Assembly (NCBI RefSeq): GCF_023150235.1
Contig: NZ_JAKLLH010000004.1
Location: 1 to 64,000 of the forward strand
Direction: 5' to 3'
Source of the DNA: Azonexus sp.
GTDB lineage: Bacteria; Pseudomonadota; Gammaproteobacteria; Burkholderiales; Rhodocyclaceae
DNA: 64,000 nt
A program made the position numbers and the translations under genes. Below, piece by piece: positions 48,996 to 59,091 of this stretch. Each line of letters begins with the position of its first letter. The stretch's first letter is position 1. The notes under the pieces are model-generated. The model ran no database searches and had not been told where the DNA came from. It saw only the letters and a list, made by a program, of their open reading frames with translations.

Positions 48996-50714
48996 TCAGG
49001 CGTTGGTCGTACTCAGCACTTCATCGAGCGAAGTGACTCCCTGTTTCACTTTCAAAAGTCCCGACTCGCGCAAATCCTTGACCCCTTCCTTCCTGGCCTG
49101 GGCAGCAAGATCGATGGCGTTGGCGCCACTCATGATCAGGCGTTGCATGTCTTCGCTGATCGGCATCACCTGATAGATGCCGACCCGGCCCTTGTAGCCG
49201 GTGCCCTTGCAACGCTCGCAGCCGCCGGGGCCGTAGAGCGTCCAGGAACCATCGAGTTCTTCCGGGCGGAAGCCGGCATCGATCAGGCTTTGCTCGGGAA
49301 CTTCCATCGGCTGTTTGCAGTGGCAGAGACGCCGGGCCAGGCGCTGGGCGGTAATCAGCAGGATGCTGGAGGCGATGTTGAAAGTCGGAATGCCCATGTT
49401 CATCAGGCGCGTCAGCGTCTGCGGGGCATCGTTGGTGTGTAGTGTGGAAAGCACCAGGTGGCCGGTTTGTGCTGCCTTGATCGCGATTTCGGCTGTTTCC
49501 AGGTCGCGGATTTCGCCGACCATGATCACGTCCGGATCCTGGCGCAAGAAGGCCTTCAGTGCCGAGGAAAAAGTCAAGCCGGCCTTCTCGTCCACGTTGA
49601 CCTGGTTGATGCCGGGCAGGTTGATTTCTGCCGGATCTTCGGCTGTTGATATGTTGACGCCGACCTTGTTGAGCATGTTCAGGCAGGTGTACAGCGAGAC
49701 CGTCTTTCCCGAGCCGGTTGGCCCGGTGACCAGAACCATGCCGTATGGACGGCTGACCGCGTCGAGCAGCAGGGCCTTCTGTTCCGCCTCGTAACCCAGT
49801 GCCTCAATCCCCAGGGTGGCTGAACTGGGGTCGAGAATACGCAATACGATCTTCTCGCCCTGCAGCGTCGGCAAGGTGCTGACACGAAAATCGATGGCCC
49901 GGCTTTTGGAGAGTACCAGCCGCATTCGTCCATCTTGCGGCACTCGCTTTTCGGCGATGTTGAGACGCGAGATGACCTTGATGCGGGAGGCCAGTTTTTC
50001 CTTGATCGCCAGCGGCGGAGTCGCAACCTCGCGCAGAATGCCGTCTACGCGAAAGCGGATACGGTAGAACTTCTCGTAGGGCTCGAAATGTACGTCGGAA
50101 GCTCCGTCTTCGATTGCGTCGAGCAGCATCTTCTGGATGAAGCGCACGATGGGGGCATCGTCGACCTCTTGATTGGCGATGTCCTCCTCTTTGTCCTCTT
50201 CTCCCTGGCCGTCGAGCAGATCGAGGTTCAGGTCGTCGTTGCTCAGAGCTTTAAGGGCCTCCTGTTGCGTTTCCGAATGCTTTTCAACCAGCGGTGCGAG
50301 CTTGTTGGCTTCGACGACGACAGGATCAACGGCCAGCCCGGTCTGAAAACGAATTTCGTCCAGCGCCCGCAGGTTGGTCGGGTCGGACATTGCCACCGCC
50401 AGACGGTTGCCGCGCTTGTTGAGTGGAATGACTCGGTGGCTGGCAATCAGTTTGCGATCGATGGCGTTGGGCGGAATCTGCAAATCGTCGAAGGCATCGA
50501 GATCGAGCAGAGGAAAACCGAAGGTCTCGGCAATGAAGCGGGCCAGTTCGGCGGCGGGTAGCGAATGCGTACCGAGAAATTGCTCGGCAAGAGTCTTCTT
50601 GTTTGCAGCCGCCTGCTGCAATAGTTGTTCGGCATCGGCTTCGGTAAGCTGGCCGGCTTGAACAAGGGCGCGGGCCAGGCCGCTCAGCGAGGAGTTGGGT
50701 GGTGTGGCTACCAT
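48996..50714 (-). CDS. pilB: Type IV pilus extension ATPase PilB
   Basis: The 572 residues include an N-terminal MshEN domain (about 1-140), the Walker A GPTGSGKTVSLYT, the Asp and His boxes (RQDPDVIMVGEIRDLETAEIA, GHLVLSTLHTNDA), and a zinc motif CHCKQP...CERCKGTGYKGRVGIYQVM. It powers pilus extension at the cytoplasmic side. It precedes pilC by 14 bp. Retraction ATPase PilT is not present here. Confidence 0.97.
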   Translation of the reverse strand: MVATPPNSSLSGLARALVQAGQLTEADAEQLLQQAAANKKTLAEQFLGTHSLPAAELARFIAETFGFPLLDLDAFDDLQIPPNAIDRKLIASHRVIPLNKRGNRLAVAMSDPTNLRALDEIRFQTGLAVDPVVVEANKLAPLVEKHSETQQEALKALSNDDLNLDLLDGQGEEDKEEDIANQEVDDAPIVRFIQKMLLDAIEDGASDVHFEPYEKFYRIRFRVDGILREVATPPLAIKEKLASRIKVISRLNIAEKRVPQDGRMRLVLSKSRAIDFRVSTLPTLQGEKIVLRILDPSSATLGIEALGYEAEQKALLLDAVSRPYGMVLVTGPTGSGKTVSLYTCLNMLNKVGVNISTAEDPAEINLPGINQVNVDEKAGLTFSSALKAFLRQDPDVIMVGEIRDLETAEIAIKAAQTGHLVLSTLHTNDAPQTLTRLMNMGIPTFNIASSILLITAQRLARRLCHCKQPMEVPEQSLIDAGFRPEELDGSWTLYGPGGCERCKGTGYKGRVGIYQVMPISEDMQRLIMSGANAIDLAAQARKEGVKDLRESGLLKVKQGVTSLDEVLSTTNA

Positions 50715-50811
50715 GAATGCCGGGGCGGTTTTGCGTCGTTGGAATGTCGGCGGATGATGCTACGCAGCGTTGGCTTTGTAAAGCAGCCCGCCTTGCCCGG
50801 AAAAAGGGGCG

Positions 50812-52083
50812 TCAAGCAGGTGGCGGGCGGTAAATGCGTACGGTGACGATACTGCGATCCTGAGTCTGCAGAATTTCGAGCGCAATGCCATTGATCTTGA
50901 GGCTGAGGTCGGCTTCGGGAATGTCCTGCAGATGCTCCAGGATCAAGCCATTGAGTGTCTTCGGGCCGGTAAGCGGAAAGTCCAGGCCCAGCATGCGGTT
51001 CAGCTGGCGCAGCGGGCGGGCGCCTTCGACCACGGCGTCGCCATCCGTGCTCCAGGCTAGCGCCTGTCCCAGGCCGGGGAGGGATGTGGTGAATTCGCCC
51101 ACCATTTCTTCGACGATGTCCTCCAGCGTCAGCAGGCCAAGGATTTCGCCATATTCGTCGACGACGAAACCGATGCGCTGGCGGGTTTCCTGAAATTGTG
51201 CGAGTTGCGAAAAAACAGCGGCACCCGCCGGGAGATAGTAGGGCGACTGTACGTGTTCGAGAAGAGTGGCTTCGTCAAAAACGGGATCGCTGAGCTGGCC
51301 AAGCAGGCGGCGGATAGGCAGCACGCCAAGTAGACGGTCGAGGGAGCCGCGGCAGACTGGCAGGCGGCTGTGATGGCAGGTTTCGATCTGACGGCGGACT
51401 TCGTCCCAGGGTTGGTCGAGGTCGAGGATCTCGATCTGGCCGCGCGGGGTCATGATGTCCTCGACCGAAATACTGTTCAGGTCGAACAGGCTGTTCAGGA
51501 TCGCCCGGTGCTTCTGCGGCATCACGTGTGAGGATTCGAGGACCAGGCTGCGCAACTCCTCCGGTGATAACTGGGCGGTCTCGCCTTCGGGCATGCGTTT
51601 CAGGCGGAGCAGACGCAGCAGCGCGCTGGCAAACAGGTTGATGAACCATACGGCAGGCTGGAACAGGCGCAGCAGCGGCGTCAGCAGGTGGCCGAGCAGG
51701 GGAGTGAGGCGGTCGCTGTAAGTGGCGCCGGCAATCTTGGGGGTGATTTCGGAAAAGACCAGGATCGCAAAGGTCACGGCCAGGGTGGCGGCGCCGAGCG
51801 CCCATTCTTCCTCGCCAAACAGTTCGATGGCGATCAGGCTGACCAATGTGGCGGCGGCTGAGTTGATCAGGTTGTTGCCGAGCAGGATCACGCCCAGCAT
51901 CTTGTCGGTCTGGCCAAGCAGGACCAGCGATTTTTGCGCGCCGCGGTTGCCGGATTGCGCCAGGTGGCGCAAGCGGAAGCGGTTGCTGGCCATCATCGCG
52001 GTCTCGCTGAGCGAGAAGAAGGCCGACATCGCCAGCAGGACGGCGAGCGCCAGCAGCTTGGTGCTAAGGCTGATTTCGTCCAA
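50812..52083 (-). CDS. CNNM/CorC-family protein with CBS domains
   Basis: The 423 residues have an N-terminal DUF21 membrane domain (three to four helices starting LLALAVLLAMSAFFSLSETAMMASNRFRLRHLAQ), a CBS pair (VEDIMTPRGQIEILDLDQPWDEVRRQIETCHHSRLPVCRGSLDRLLGVL, and GFVVDEYGEILGLLTLEDIVEEMVGEF) and a C-terminal CorC_HlyC domain. Such proteins are linked to magnesium or cobalt efflux. The predicted start is a TTG directly after the ccsA stop; an ATG at residue 19 would lose the first part of the membrane helix. Confidence 0.9.
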   Translation of the reverse strand: MDEISLSTKLLALAVLLAMSAFFSLSETAMMASNRFRLRHLAQSGNRGAQKSLVLLGQTDKMLGVILLGNNLINSAAATLVSLIAIELFGEEEWALGAATLAVTFAILVFSEITPKIAGATYSDRLTPLLGHLLTPLLRLFQPAVWFINLFASALLRLLRLKRMPEGETAQLSPEELRSLVLESSHVMPQKHRAILNSLFDLNSISVEDIMTPRGQIEILDLDQPWDEVRRQIETCHHSRLPVCRGSLDRLLGVLPIRRLLGQLSDPVFDEATLLEHVQSPYYLPAGAAVFSQLAQFQETRQRIGFVVDEYGEILGLLTLEDIVEEMVGEFTTSLPGLGQALAWSTDGDAVVEGARPLRQLNRMLGLDFPLTGPKTLNGLILEHLQDIPEADLSLKINGIALEILQTQDRSIVTVRIYRPPPA

Positions 52084-52923
52084 TTAAACGCGTCCGAGGA
52101 TCACTTCGGCGACGAAGCGGCTGCCGACGTAGGCCAGGATCAGCAGGGCGAAGCCGGCCAGGGTCCAGCGCAGCGCACGTTTGCCGCGCCAGCCCCAGGC
52201 ATGCCGTCCGAGCAGCAGGGTTGCGAAAATTCCCCACGAGGCGAGTGCGAACAGGGTTTTGTGTTCGAGAACGAAGGGTTTGCCGAACAGGTTGTCGGAG
52301 AAGAAAACGCCGCTGCCGACGGTCAGCGTCAGAAGGACGAAACCCAGCGTCAGGATGCGGAACAGCAGGCTCTCCATCACCAGCAGTGGTGGCAGGCTGG
52401 CCAGGCTGCGGGTCAGGTTGTGCTTGTGCAGCGCGTTTTCGGTGAAGCCCATGAAGATCGCGTGCAGGGCCGACAGGGTCAGCAGGCTGTAGGCCAGCAT
52501 TGCGGTCAGGAAGTGCAGCTTGAAACCCAGGGCGTGTGCGTTGGCAACCACGTGGACATTGGGGAAGATCACCGGGAGGGCGGTGCAGACCGCGGCCAGC
52601 GGCAAGACCATTGGCTGCATTCCTTCCATCCGGGCCATGAAGCCTTCGAGCCAATAGATCAGGACGGCCAGCCACATCATCACCGAGAGCGCGAAACTGA
52701 AGGAAAAACGCATTCCAGCTTCGGCGAACAGCGCGGCCTGCAGGCCGCCGCCATGGATCAGCAGGGCCGCAGCGATGGCGGCACGTTCCCAGGGACGCAT
52801 CGGGCAGGCAAGGCATTGGGTTTCGCTTTCGCGCCAGCGGGTGTTCCAGAAGTGGAAACCGAGCGCACCATATAACAGTGCGGCAAGAATGTGCGGGGCA
52901 AGGTGAATTACAATATCGGCCAT
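52084..52923 (-). CDS. Cytochrome c assembly protein CcsA-like (YpjD)
   Basis: A 279-residue membrane protein with about eight helices; LSALHAIFMGFTEN and VFFSDNLFGKPFVLEHKTLFALASWGIFATLLLGRHAWGWRGKRALRW match the CcmC/CcsA-type core with the conserved histidines, likely heme ligands. I start at MADIVIHLAPHIL. It is divergent from ffh, the normal arrangement in betaproteobacteria. Whether it truly handles heme is unproven. Confidence 0.9.
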   Translation of the reverse strand: MADIVIHLAPHILAALLYGALGFHFWNTRWRESETQCLACPMRPWERAAIAAALLIHGGGLQAALFAEAGMRFSFSFALSVMMWLAVLIYWLEGFMARMEGMQPMVLPLAAVCTALPVIFPNVHVVANAHALGFKLHFLTAMLAYSLLTLSALHAIFMGFTENALHKHNLTRSLASLPPLLVMESLLFRILTLGFVLLTLTVGSGVFFSDNLFGKPFVLEHKTLFALASWGIFATLLLGRHAWGWRGKRALRWTLAGFALLILAYVGSRFVAEVILGRV

Positions 52924-52952
52924 TCGCAAATTCTACTAGAAGCCCAAGTCAC

Positions 52953-54308
52953 ATGCTCGACAACCTGACCCAACGTCTTGCCCGCGTCATGAAGACGCTT
53001 AAGGGCGAGGCTCGCCTGACCGAATCGAATATCACCGATGCACTGCGCGAGGTGCGCATGGCGCTGCTGGAGGCCGACGTCGCGCTGCCGGTGGTCAAGG
53101 ATTTCATTGCCGCCGTCAAGGAAAAAGCCGTCGGCGAGGAGGTGATCGGTTCGCTCTCGCCGGGCCAGGCGCTGATCGGCGTCGTCCATGCCGAGCTGAC
53201 CAAGGTCATGGGCGAGGCGCACGAGGGCCTGAACTTCAATACCCAGCCGCCGGCGATCGTGTTGATGGCCGGTTTGCAGGGGGCGGGCAAGACCACCACG
53301 GTCGGCAAGCTGGCCAAGTTCGTCAAGGAAAACCAGAAAAAGAAGGTGCTGGTGGTTTCCTGCGACGTTTATCGACCGGCCGCGATCGAGCAGTTGAAAT
53401 CGGTGGCGGCGCAGGCCGGGGTCGATTTCTTCCCGTCCGACGTCGGACAAAAGCCGGAGGAGATCGCGCTGGCCGCGATCGACTGGGCCAAGCGGCATTA
53501 TCACGATCTGCTGCTGGTCGATACCGCCGGTCGTCTGGCAATCGACGAAGCGATGATGGCCGAGATCAAGCAGCTGCACGCAGCGATCAAGCCGATCGAA
53601 ACGCTGTTCGTGGTCGACGCGATGCTGGGGCAGGATGCGGTCAACACTGCCAAGGCCTTCAACGAGGCGCTGCCGTTGACCGGCGTGGTGCTGACCAAGC
53701 TCGACGGCGATGCGCGCGGTGGCGCGGCGCTGTCGGTGCGACACATTACCGGCAAGCCGATCAAGTTTGCCGGGGTCGGCGAAAAGCTGACCGGGATCGA
53801 GGCTTTCCACCCCGAGCGGATGGCGTCGCGCATCCTCGGCATGGGCGACGTGCTGTCGTTGATCGAAGAGGCGCGCAAGGGGATCGACGAGGAAAAGGCC
53901 GTTGCCTTTGCCAAGAAGCTGAAGGCCGGCAAGGGGTTTGATCTCAATGATTTCAAGGAACAGATCGGGCAGATGCGCAACATGGGCGGTCTGTCCTCGC
54001 TGATGGACAAGCTGCCGGCGCAGTTCTCGCAGATGGCCGGACAACTGCCGGCTGGGGCGGAGAACAAGATCGTCGGTCGGGTCGAGGGCATCATCAATTC
54101 GATGACGCCGGCCGAGCGCGCCAAGCCCGAGCTGATCAAGGCCAGCCGCAAGCGCCGGATCGCCGCCGGTGCCGGGGTGCAGGTACAGGAAGTCAATCGT
54201 CTGCTCAACCAGTTCGAGCAGACGCAGAAGATGATGAAGCAGTTCTCGAAGGGCGGAATCGGCAAGCTGATGCGCGGCATGAAGGGTCTGATGCCCGGCA
54301 TGCGCTGA
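52953..54308 (+). CDS. ffh: Signal recognition particle GTPase Ffh
   Basis: The 451 residues: N domain (MLDNLTQRLARVMKTLKGEARLTESNITDALREVRMALLEADVAL), G domain with MAGLQGAGKTTTVGKLA, DVYRPAAIEQL, LLVDTAGRL and TKLDGDARGGAALS, and the Met-rich M domain (ARKLIKASRKRRIAAGAG...MMKQFSKGGIGKLMRGMKGLMPGMR), which binds 4.5S RNA and signal sequences. The start is the ATG 30 bp after the divergent ccsA start. A palindrome and terminator follow. Confidence 0.98.
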   Translation: MLDNLTQRLARVMKTLKGEARLTESNITDALREVRMALLEADVALPVVKDFIAAVKEKAVGEEVIGSLSPGQALIGVVHAELTKVMGEAHEGLNFNTQPPAIVLMAGLQGAGKTTTVGKLAKFVKENQKKKVLVVSCDVYRPAAIEQLKSVAAQAGVDFFPSDVGQKPEEIALAAIDWAKRHYHDLLLVDTAGRLAIDEAMMAEIKQLHAAIKPIETLFVVDAMLGQDAVNTAKAFNEALPLTGVVLTKLDGDARGGAALSVRHITGKPIKFAGVGEKLTGIEAFHPERMASRILGMGDVLSLIEEARKGIDEEKAVAFAKKLKAGKGFDLNDFKEQIGQMRNMGGLSSLMDKLPAQFSQMAGQLPAGAENKIVGRVEGIINSMTPAERAKPELIKASRKRRIAAGAGVQVQEVNRLLNQFEQTQKMMKQFSKGGIGKLMRGMKGLMPGMR

Positions 54309-54340
54309 TTTCACCCGCGCCGGTTTTTGTCGTTTTTACC

Positions 54341-54351
54341 GGTCGACCGTG
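54341..54351. repeat. Single palindrome copy after ffh
   Basis: GGTCGACCGTG preceded by TTTTTACC, in the same A/T-rich style as other copies. It lies between ffh and its terminator. Confidence 0.65.
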
Positions 54352-54390
54352 TCGTTCGCGGTTGTCGGTTTACGCAAGTGGGACTGCAAG

Positions 54391-54428
54391 AAAAAATAGC
54401 CGCCGGATTTTTCCCGCGGCTATTTTTT
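54391..54428. terminator. Bidirectional terminator between ffh and the transglycosylase gene
   Basis: AAAAAATAGCCGC and GCGGCTATTTTTT form a 13-bp perfect stem around a 12-base loop, with T-runs on both strands. It separates two convergent genes. Confidence 0.92.
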
Positions 54429-54445
54429 CTATCATCGAAGCCGAG

Positions 54446-55057
54446 TCAGCGGGTTTGGCCTGCGAGGCGCAACGGTGGCCGGTAGTCCCACTGGTTTTGC
54501 CAGGCGGCGCGCACCAGGTTCGGGTATTCCGGTTTGCCCAGGCTGCCGTTGTAGCGGCCCAGGGCGCGGTAGAGGTCGCCTTTTTCCAGATCCAGGTAGT
54601 GACGGAGGATCGTGCACCCGTAACGCAGGTTGGTGCGCAAGTCGAACAGCGAATCCTCCGCTCGCCCGAGCAGCTTGAGCCAGAAGGGCATGACCTGCAT
54701 GTAACCACGGGCGCCGGCAGAAGACACTGCGTATTTGCGAAAGCCGGATTCGACCTGGATCAAGCCGAGCACTAGTTGCGGATCAAGCCCGGCACGGGTG
54801 GCCTCATAGTGCACGCTGCGTAGCAGGTCGAGCCGGTAGTTGCGGTCGGGGATCCGCTTTTCCAGGCGCGGCGACATCGTTGCCAGCCAGTCGGTCGCTT
54901 CGAGCGGGGTCTTGAACGAACTCACGGCTGGCCGACTGTCGGAAACTGCCTTGTGCAGGGCAGCCTGAACGCTGGCCGAGAGCGGTTCGTATTTCTGTGC
55001 GCCGGCCAGGGCGGCCGACGCACAGAGGTAAAACAGCGCGGCGATCAGGCCGCGCAC
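54446..55057 (-). CDS. Lytic transglycosylase (SLT domain)
   Basis: Periplasmic murein hydrolase of 203 residues: an N-terminal signal peptide ([17 protein letters not shown]) and an SLT domain with the catalytic glutamate in [30 protein letters not shown] and [25 protein letters not shown]. The GTG start has AAGGGA upstream and overlaps the proS stop by 13 bp, so the two are coupled. The family member (MltE-like or Slt-like) is not certain. Confidence 0.9.
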   Translation of the reverse strand: MRGLIAALFYLCASAALAGAQKYEPLSASVQAALHKAVSDSRPAVSSFKTPLEATDWLATMSPRLEKRIPDRNYRLDLLRSVHYEATRAGLDPQLVLGLIQVESGFRKYAVSSAGARGYMQVMPFWLKLLGRAEDSLFDLRTNLRYGCTILRHYLDLEKGDLYRALGRYNGSLGKPEYPNLVRAAWQNQWDYRPPLRLAGQTR

Positions 55058-56775
55058 AGCTTCCCTTGCAGGAAGGCGAGGATTTCGCCTTGCGCGATCA
55101 TGGTGGCTTCAGCATCGCTGCGGCCCTTGTATTCGAGCTGACCTTCCTTGAGGCCGCGCTCGCCGATCACCACGCGATGCGGGATGCCGATCAGTTCCAT
55201 GTCGGCGAACATGACGCCGGGGCGCTCGTTGCGGTCGTCCAGGACAACATCAATGCCGGCTTGCTTGAGCTCAGCGTAAAGCTGGTCGGCGGCAGCCTTG
55301 ACGGCATCGCTCTTGAAATAGCCCATCGGCACGATGCTGACCGCGAACGGTGCAATCGAGGCCGGCAGGATGATGCCGCGCTCGTCGTTGCCCTGTTCGA
55401 TGGCGGCGCCGACGATGCGCGAGACGCCGATGCCGTAGCAGCCCATTTCCATGATCTGGCTCTTGCCGTTTTCGTCGAGGAAGGCACAGTTCAGCGCCTT
55501 GGCGTATTTGGTGCGCAACTGGAAGATGTGGCCGACTTCGATGCCGCGGCAGATCTCCAGCGTGCCCTTGCCGTCCGGCGACGGATCGCCGGCGACGACG
55601 TTGCGGATGTCGAACACCTCAGGCTCCGGCAGGTCGCGGCCGAAATTGACCCCGGTCAGGTGGAAGCCGGCTTCGTTGGCGCCGCAGACGAAGTCGCTCA
55701 TTGCAGCCACCGTGCGGTCGGCGAAAATTGCCACTTTTTCACGGTCGACCGCGACTGGACCAATAAATCCGGGAATGCAGCCGAGGTATTCCTGGATTTC
55801 GCTGTCGGAGGCAAAGCGGAAATTGCCGAGCGCGGCAATCTTGCCGGCCTTGATTTCGTTCAGTTCATGGTCGCCACGCAGCAGCAGCAGCGCGAACTTC
55901 TTGCCGCCGTCTTCCAGTTCGCTGACCACCGCGATCGATTTGACGATGTTTTGCAGGTCGACCGTGAGAAAAGCGGCGACATCGGCGCAGGCAGCCTTGC
56001 CCGGCGTGGCGACTTTGGTCATGGCTTGACCGGCGGCGGCACGCGGGGTGGTCGGGGCGACGGCTTCGGCCAGTTCGACGTTGGCGGCGTAATCGGAGTC
56101 GGCGCAGAAGGCGATGTCGTCTTCGCCCGAGTCGGCGAGGACGTGGAACTCGTGCGAGCCATCGCCGCCGATCGAGCCGGTGTCGGCCGCGACGGCGCGG
56201 AACTTGAGGCCGAGGCGGCTGAAGATGCGGCTGTAAGTGGCGTACATGTTGCCGTACTCGCGCACCAGGTCATCGAACGAGGTGTGGAAGGAGTAGCCGT
56301 CCTTCATCAGGAATTCGCGGCCGCGCATCACGCCAAAGCGGGGGCGGATTTCGTCGCGGAACTTGGTCTGGATTTGATAGAGGTGGAGCGGCAGCTGGCG
56401 ATAGCTCTTGACGTCGCGACGGACGATGTCGGTGATCACTTCCTCGTGCGTCGGGCCGATCACGAAATCGCGCTGGTGACGATCTTTGAAGCGCAGCAAC
56501 TCCGGGCCATAGGCCGGGCCGCGTCCGGATTCTTCCCACAGCTCGAAAGGTTGCACGGCCGGCATCAGCAGTTCCTGGGCGCCGGCGGCATTCATTTCTT
56601 CGCGGACGATGCCTTCGACCTTGCGCAGCACGCGCAAGCCGAGGGGCATCCAGGAGTAGATGCCGGCTGCCGAACGCTTGATATAGCCGGCACGCAGCAT
56701 CATTTTTTGGCTGATGACTTCAGCGTCGGCGGGAGCTTCCTTGAGGGTGGTGAAGAAAAACTGCGAGGTGCGCAT
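55045..56775 (-). CDS. proS: Prolyl-tRNA synthetase
   Basis: Bacterial-type class II synthetase of 576 residues: motif 1 ([38 protein letters not shown]), motif 2 ([32 protein letters not shown]), an editing insertion (about 225-400), motif 3 ([18 protein letters not shown]) and the anticodon-binding domain. Inside the editing region, [20 protein letters not shown] carries about three extra residues relative to E. coli and is encoded by a palindrome pair. A second copy encodes LTVDL. Confidence 0.97.
   Translation of the reverse strand: MRTSQFFFTTLKEAPADAEVISQKMMLRAGYIKRSAAGIYSWMPLGLRVLRKVEGIVREEMNAAGAQELLMPAVQPFELWEESGRGPAYGPELLRFKDRHQRDFVIGPTHEEVITDIVRRDVKSYRQLPLHLYQIQTKFRDEIRPRFGVMRGREFLMKDGYSFHTSFDDLVREYGNMYATYSRIFSRLGLKFRAVAADTGSIGGDGSHEFHVLADSGEDDIAFCADSDYAANVELAEAVAPTTPRAAAGQAMTKVATPGKAACADVAAFLTVDLQNIVKSIAVVSELEDGGKKFALLLLRGDHELNEIKAGKIAALGNFRFASDSEIQEYLGCIPGFIGPVAVDREKVAIFADRTVAAMSDFVCGANEAGFHLTGVNFGRDLPEPEVFDIRNVVAGDPSPDGKGTLEICRGIEVGHIFQLRTKYAKALNCAFLDENGKSQIMEMGCYGIGVSRIVGAAIEQGNDERGIILPASIAPFAVSIVPMGYFKSDAVKAAADQLYAELKQAGIDVVLDDRNERPGVMFADMELIGIPHRVVIGERGLKEGQLEYKGRSDAEATMIAQGEILAFLQGKLCAA
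55711..55753. repeat. Decayed palindrome pair inside proS
   Basis: The intact copy CACGGTCGACC at 55740-55750 faces a decayed arm GTGCGGTCGGC about 25 bases away across an A/T-rich spacer. It is translated within the editing insertion and seems to add about three residues compared with E. coli ProS as I remember it. Confidence 0.55.
55956..55966. repeat. Second palindrome copy inside proS
   Basis: GGTCGACCGTG, translated on the coding strand as the LTVDL of [15 protein letters not shown] in the editing domain. Solo copy. Confidence 0.6.
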
Positions 56776-56911
56776 GAGATGCTCTTGAATTCGTTTAGTA
56801 AATAGGGGACAAGCGGGGAGCCAAGCGGCGATTTTACACCGGGTCCGTTCTTTGCATGCGGCGCCCCTTTGTGAAAGAATTGCGCCAACTAAACATTTTT
56901 GCAGGACTTTT

Positions 56912-57448
56912 ATGCTCGACCGCGAAGGCTATCGCCCGAACGTCGGCATCATCTTGTGTAACGCGAAAAACGAGGTTTTTTGGGGTAAGCGCATACGGGA
57001 GCATTCCTGGCAGTTTCCACAGGGCGGCATCAAGCGGGGTGAGTCCCCGGAAGATGCGATGTACCGCGAACTGTATGAAGAGGTCGGGCTGTTGCCCGAG
57101 CATGTGCGCATCCTCGGAAGGACCAAGGGCTGGCTGCGTTACGATGTGCCGACCCAATGGATCAAGCGCGAATGGCGCGGTTCCTACAAGGGGCAGAAGC
57201 AGATCTGGTTTCTGCTGCGCCTGGTGGGGCGGGATACCGATGTTTGCTTGCGTGCAACCAACAAGCCGGAATTCGATGCCTGGCGCTGGAACGATTACTG
57301 GGTGCCGCTGGATTCGGTGATCGAATTCAAGCGCACGGTCTACCGGCAGGCATTGAATGAATTGATCCGCTTCCTGGGGCAGGATCGTCGCCCGCTGCTT
57401 GCCGAGCCGGCGTCCTGGCCGCTGGATGAGCAGGAGGGGGAGGAATGA
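56912..57448 (+). CDS. rppH: RNA pyrophosphohydrolase RppH
   Basis: Nudix enzyme that removes pyrophosphate from mRNA 5' ends and thereby starts decay. The 178 residues contain [54 protein letters not shown] (Nudix box), [33 protein letters not shown], all RppH-specific. I start at [12 protein letters not shown]. It is divergent from proS and overlaps the next gene by ATGA. Confidence 0.96.
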   Translation: MLDREGYRPNVGIILCNAKNEVFWGKRIREHSWQFPQGGIKRGESPEDAMYRELYEEVGLLPEHVRILGRTKGWLRYDVPTQWIKREWRGSYKGQKQIWFLLRLVGRDTDVCLRATNKPEFDAWRWNDYWVPLDSVIEFKRTVYRQALNELIRFLGQDRRPLLAEPASWPLDEQEGEE

Positions 57449-57960
57449 AATTGCGTGGCTTGTTCGGAATGTTGCTCGCTTTGTCGCTGTTGTCGGCATG
57501 GGCAGGAGAAGATGATGCCGAATCGCGTCCCTGGCAGGAGCGCGAGGCGGTGTTGCCGGAGTTTCCGCGCCCGGGAGATTGGCTTCCCTTTGCCGTCAGC
57601 GCCGCAAGTAGCAACCGCTTTTTCGTCGATGCGCGCAGCCTCAGAGTCGATGATGACGGAGTCGTCCGCTACGTGCTGTTGGTCGAAACGGCGGAAGGCG
57701 CGCGTAACCTGACTTTCGAGGGGATGCGTTGCGAAACCCGTGAGCGGCGTCTGTATGCCTCGGGGCGCGGCGATGCCTCTTGGTCGCCGTCGCGCAACAG
57801 GGCGTGGCAGCCGATTCGCGATGCTGTTGCCAATCGTCATTACGCTGCCTTGTTCAGTGAATATTTTTGTCCTGTCGGCGTGATAGTCCGGGATGCCGCC
57901 GAGGCGTTGCTTGCGCTCAGGCAAGGGGTGCATCCGCTGAACGAGCGGATCGGAAATTGA
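57445..57960 (+). CDS. CNP1-like periplasmic protein
   Basis: A 171-residue protein with a signal peptide ([24 protein letters not shown]), then a domain with [68 protein letters not shown], the pattern of the CNP1-like family, whose function is unknown. The ATGA overlap with rppH and the TTGA overlap with coq7 bind three genes in one operon. Confidence 0.82.
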   Translation: MKLRGLFGMLLALSLLSAWAGEDDAESRPWQEREAVLPEFPRPGDWLPFAVSAASSNRFFVDARSLRVDDDGVVRYVLLVETAEGARNLTFEGMRCETRERRLYASGRGDASWSPSRNRAWQPIRDAVANRHYAALFSEYFCPVGVIVRDAAEALLALRQGVHPLNERIGN

Positions 57961-58589
57961 CGGAGCGTTTTTTCGACCGCCTGATACCGGAGTTTGATCG
58001 TGCCTTGCGCACTCTGGTATTGCCGGCTCGTACGCGGCGGCCAATACCGGGGGGCGATCAGCCTGAGCCGGTGCTCGATATTGGCGAGCGCCGGCATGTA
58101 ATCGCCTTGATGCGAGTCAATCACAGTGGCGAGGTGTGCGCACAAGCCTTGTATCAGGGGCAGGCGCTGAGTTCGCGCAATCCAGTGTTGCATGCCGCTT
58201 TGCGTGAGGCGGCCGACGAGGAGACCGAGCATCTTGCCTGGACCGAGGCGCGCATTTCCGAACTTGGTGGGCGGAAAAGCTGCTTGAATCCCCTGTGGTA
58301 CCTTGGTGCGCTGTCGTTCGGCATCGTGGCCGGCATTCTTGGCGACCGCTGGAATCTCGGTTTTCTTGCAGAGACCGAACGGCAGGTCGAGGCGCATCTT
58401 GATCGCCATCTGAAAATACTGCCCGTGCAGGATGGGCGTTCGCGGGCCATTGTCGAGCAGATGCGCGTGGACGAAATCAGGCATGCGGAAACGGCCGTTC
58501 ACCTTGGCGCGGCCGATCTTCCGTCACCGTTCAGGTCGGTCATGATGGCCATGGGCCGGGTAATGACGGCAACCGCTTATCGCGTCTGA
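57957..58589 (+). CDS. coq7: Demethoxyubiquinone hydroxylase Coq7
   Basis: Di-iron monooxygenase of ubiquinone synthesis. The 210 residues have two EExxH-type repeats: VNHSGEVCAQALYQGQA with REAADEETEHLAWTEAR, and RAIVEQMRVDEIRHAETAV, which supply the iron ligands. The start is a TTG whose last two bases belong to the preceding stop (TTGA), the same device as bioB/bioC. Membrane association is expected from the hydrophobic segment ALSFGIVAGILGDRW. Confidence 0.93.
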   Translation: MTERFFDRLIPEFDRALRTLVLPARTRRPIPGGDQPEPVLDIGERRHVIALMRVNHSGEVCAQALYQGQALSSRNPVLHAALREAADEETEHLAWTEARISELGGRKSCLNPLWYLGALSFGIVAGILGDRWNLGFLAETERQVEAHLDRHLKILPVQDGRSRAIVEQMRVDEIRHAETAVHLGAADLPSPFRSVMMAMGRVMTATAYRV

Positions 58590-58659
58590 AAATCCTGCGG
58601 CGGTCTGCTGCCGGTAGTCGAAAGGCCTGCTTGCTGCCAAGTCTTTCGATCATTCGGCT

Positions 58660-59091
58660 TCAGATGTTCTCTTCGATGATTTCAAAGTCGTAAGTGATGT
58701 CGGCAGTCTCGCCAAGCATGATCGAGGCGGAGCAGTATTTGTCCTTTGATAGCTCAATGGCGCGGGCAACCGCTTCGGGCTTCAATTGCCGCCCCTTGAC
58801 GCGATAGTGGAAGTGAATCCTGGTAAAAACCTTAGGATCGCTTTCGGCACGTTCCGCTTTCAGGCGGACATCGCAGGCGCTGACCTGGTGGCGCCCTTTT
58901 TTCAGGATCAGTACCACGTCAAACGCGGAGCAGCCGCCGGTGCCCGCAAGCAGCATTTCCATTGGGCGCGGCGCCAGATTGCGGCCTCCGGCTTCTGGGG
59001 CACCATCCATCGCCAGCATGTGGCCGCTGCCGGTCTCGGCAATAAATGACATTCCGGCATCGCTGCCCATCCATCTGACAGTGCATTCCAT
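58660..59091 (-). CDS. OsmC-family protein
   Basis: The 143 residues include VRWMGSDAGMSFIAETGSGHMLAMDGAPEAGGRNLAPRPMEMLLAGTGGCSAFDVVLILKKGRHQVSACDVRLKAERA. Cys in GTGGCSAFDV and the second in DKYCSASIML are the OsmC peroxidatic pair. Reduces organic hydroperoxides, or has an unclassified YhfA-like role. AGGAGA lies 6 bases before the ATG. It is convergent with coq7. Confidence 0.9.
   Translation of the reverse strand: MECTVRWMGSDAGMSFIAETGSGHMLAMDGAPEAGGRNLAPRPMEMLLAGTGGCSAFDVVLILKKGRHQVSACDVRLKAERAESDPKVFTRIHFHYRVKGRQLKPEAVARAIELSKDKYCSASIMLGETADITYDFEIIEENI

Noticed and set aside
54997-56805. Open frame of about 600 codons opposite proS
   Set aside because: Antisense shadow of the synthetase gene.
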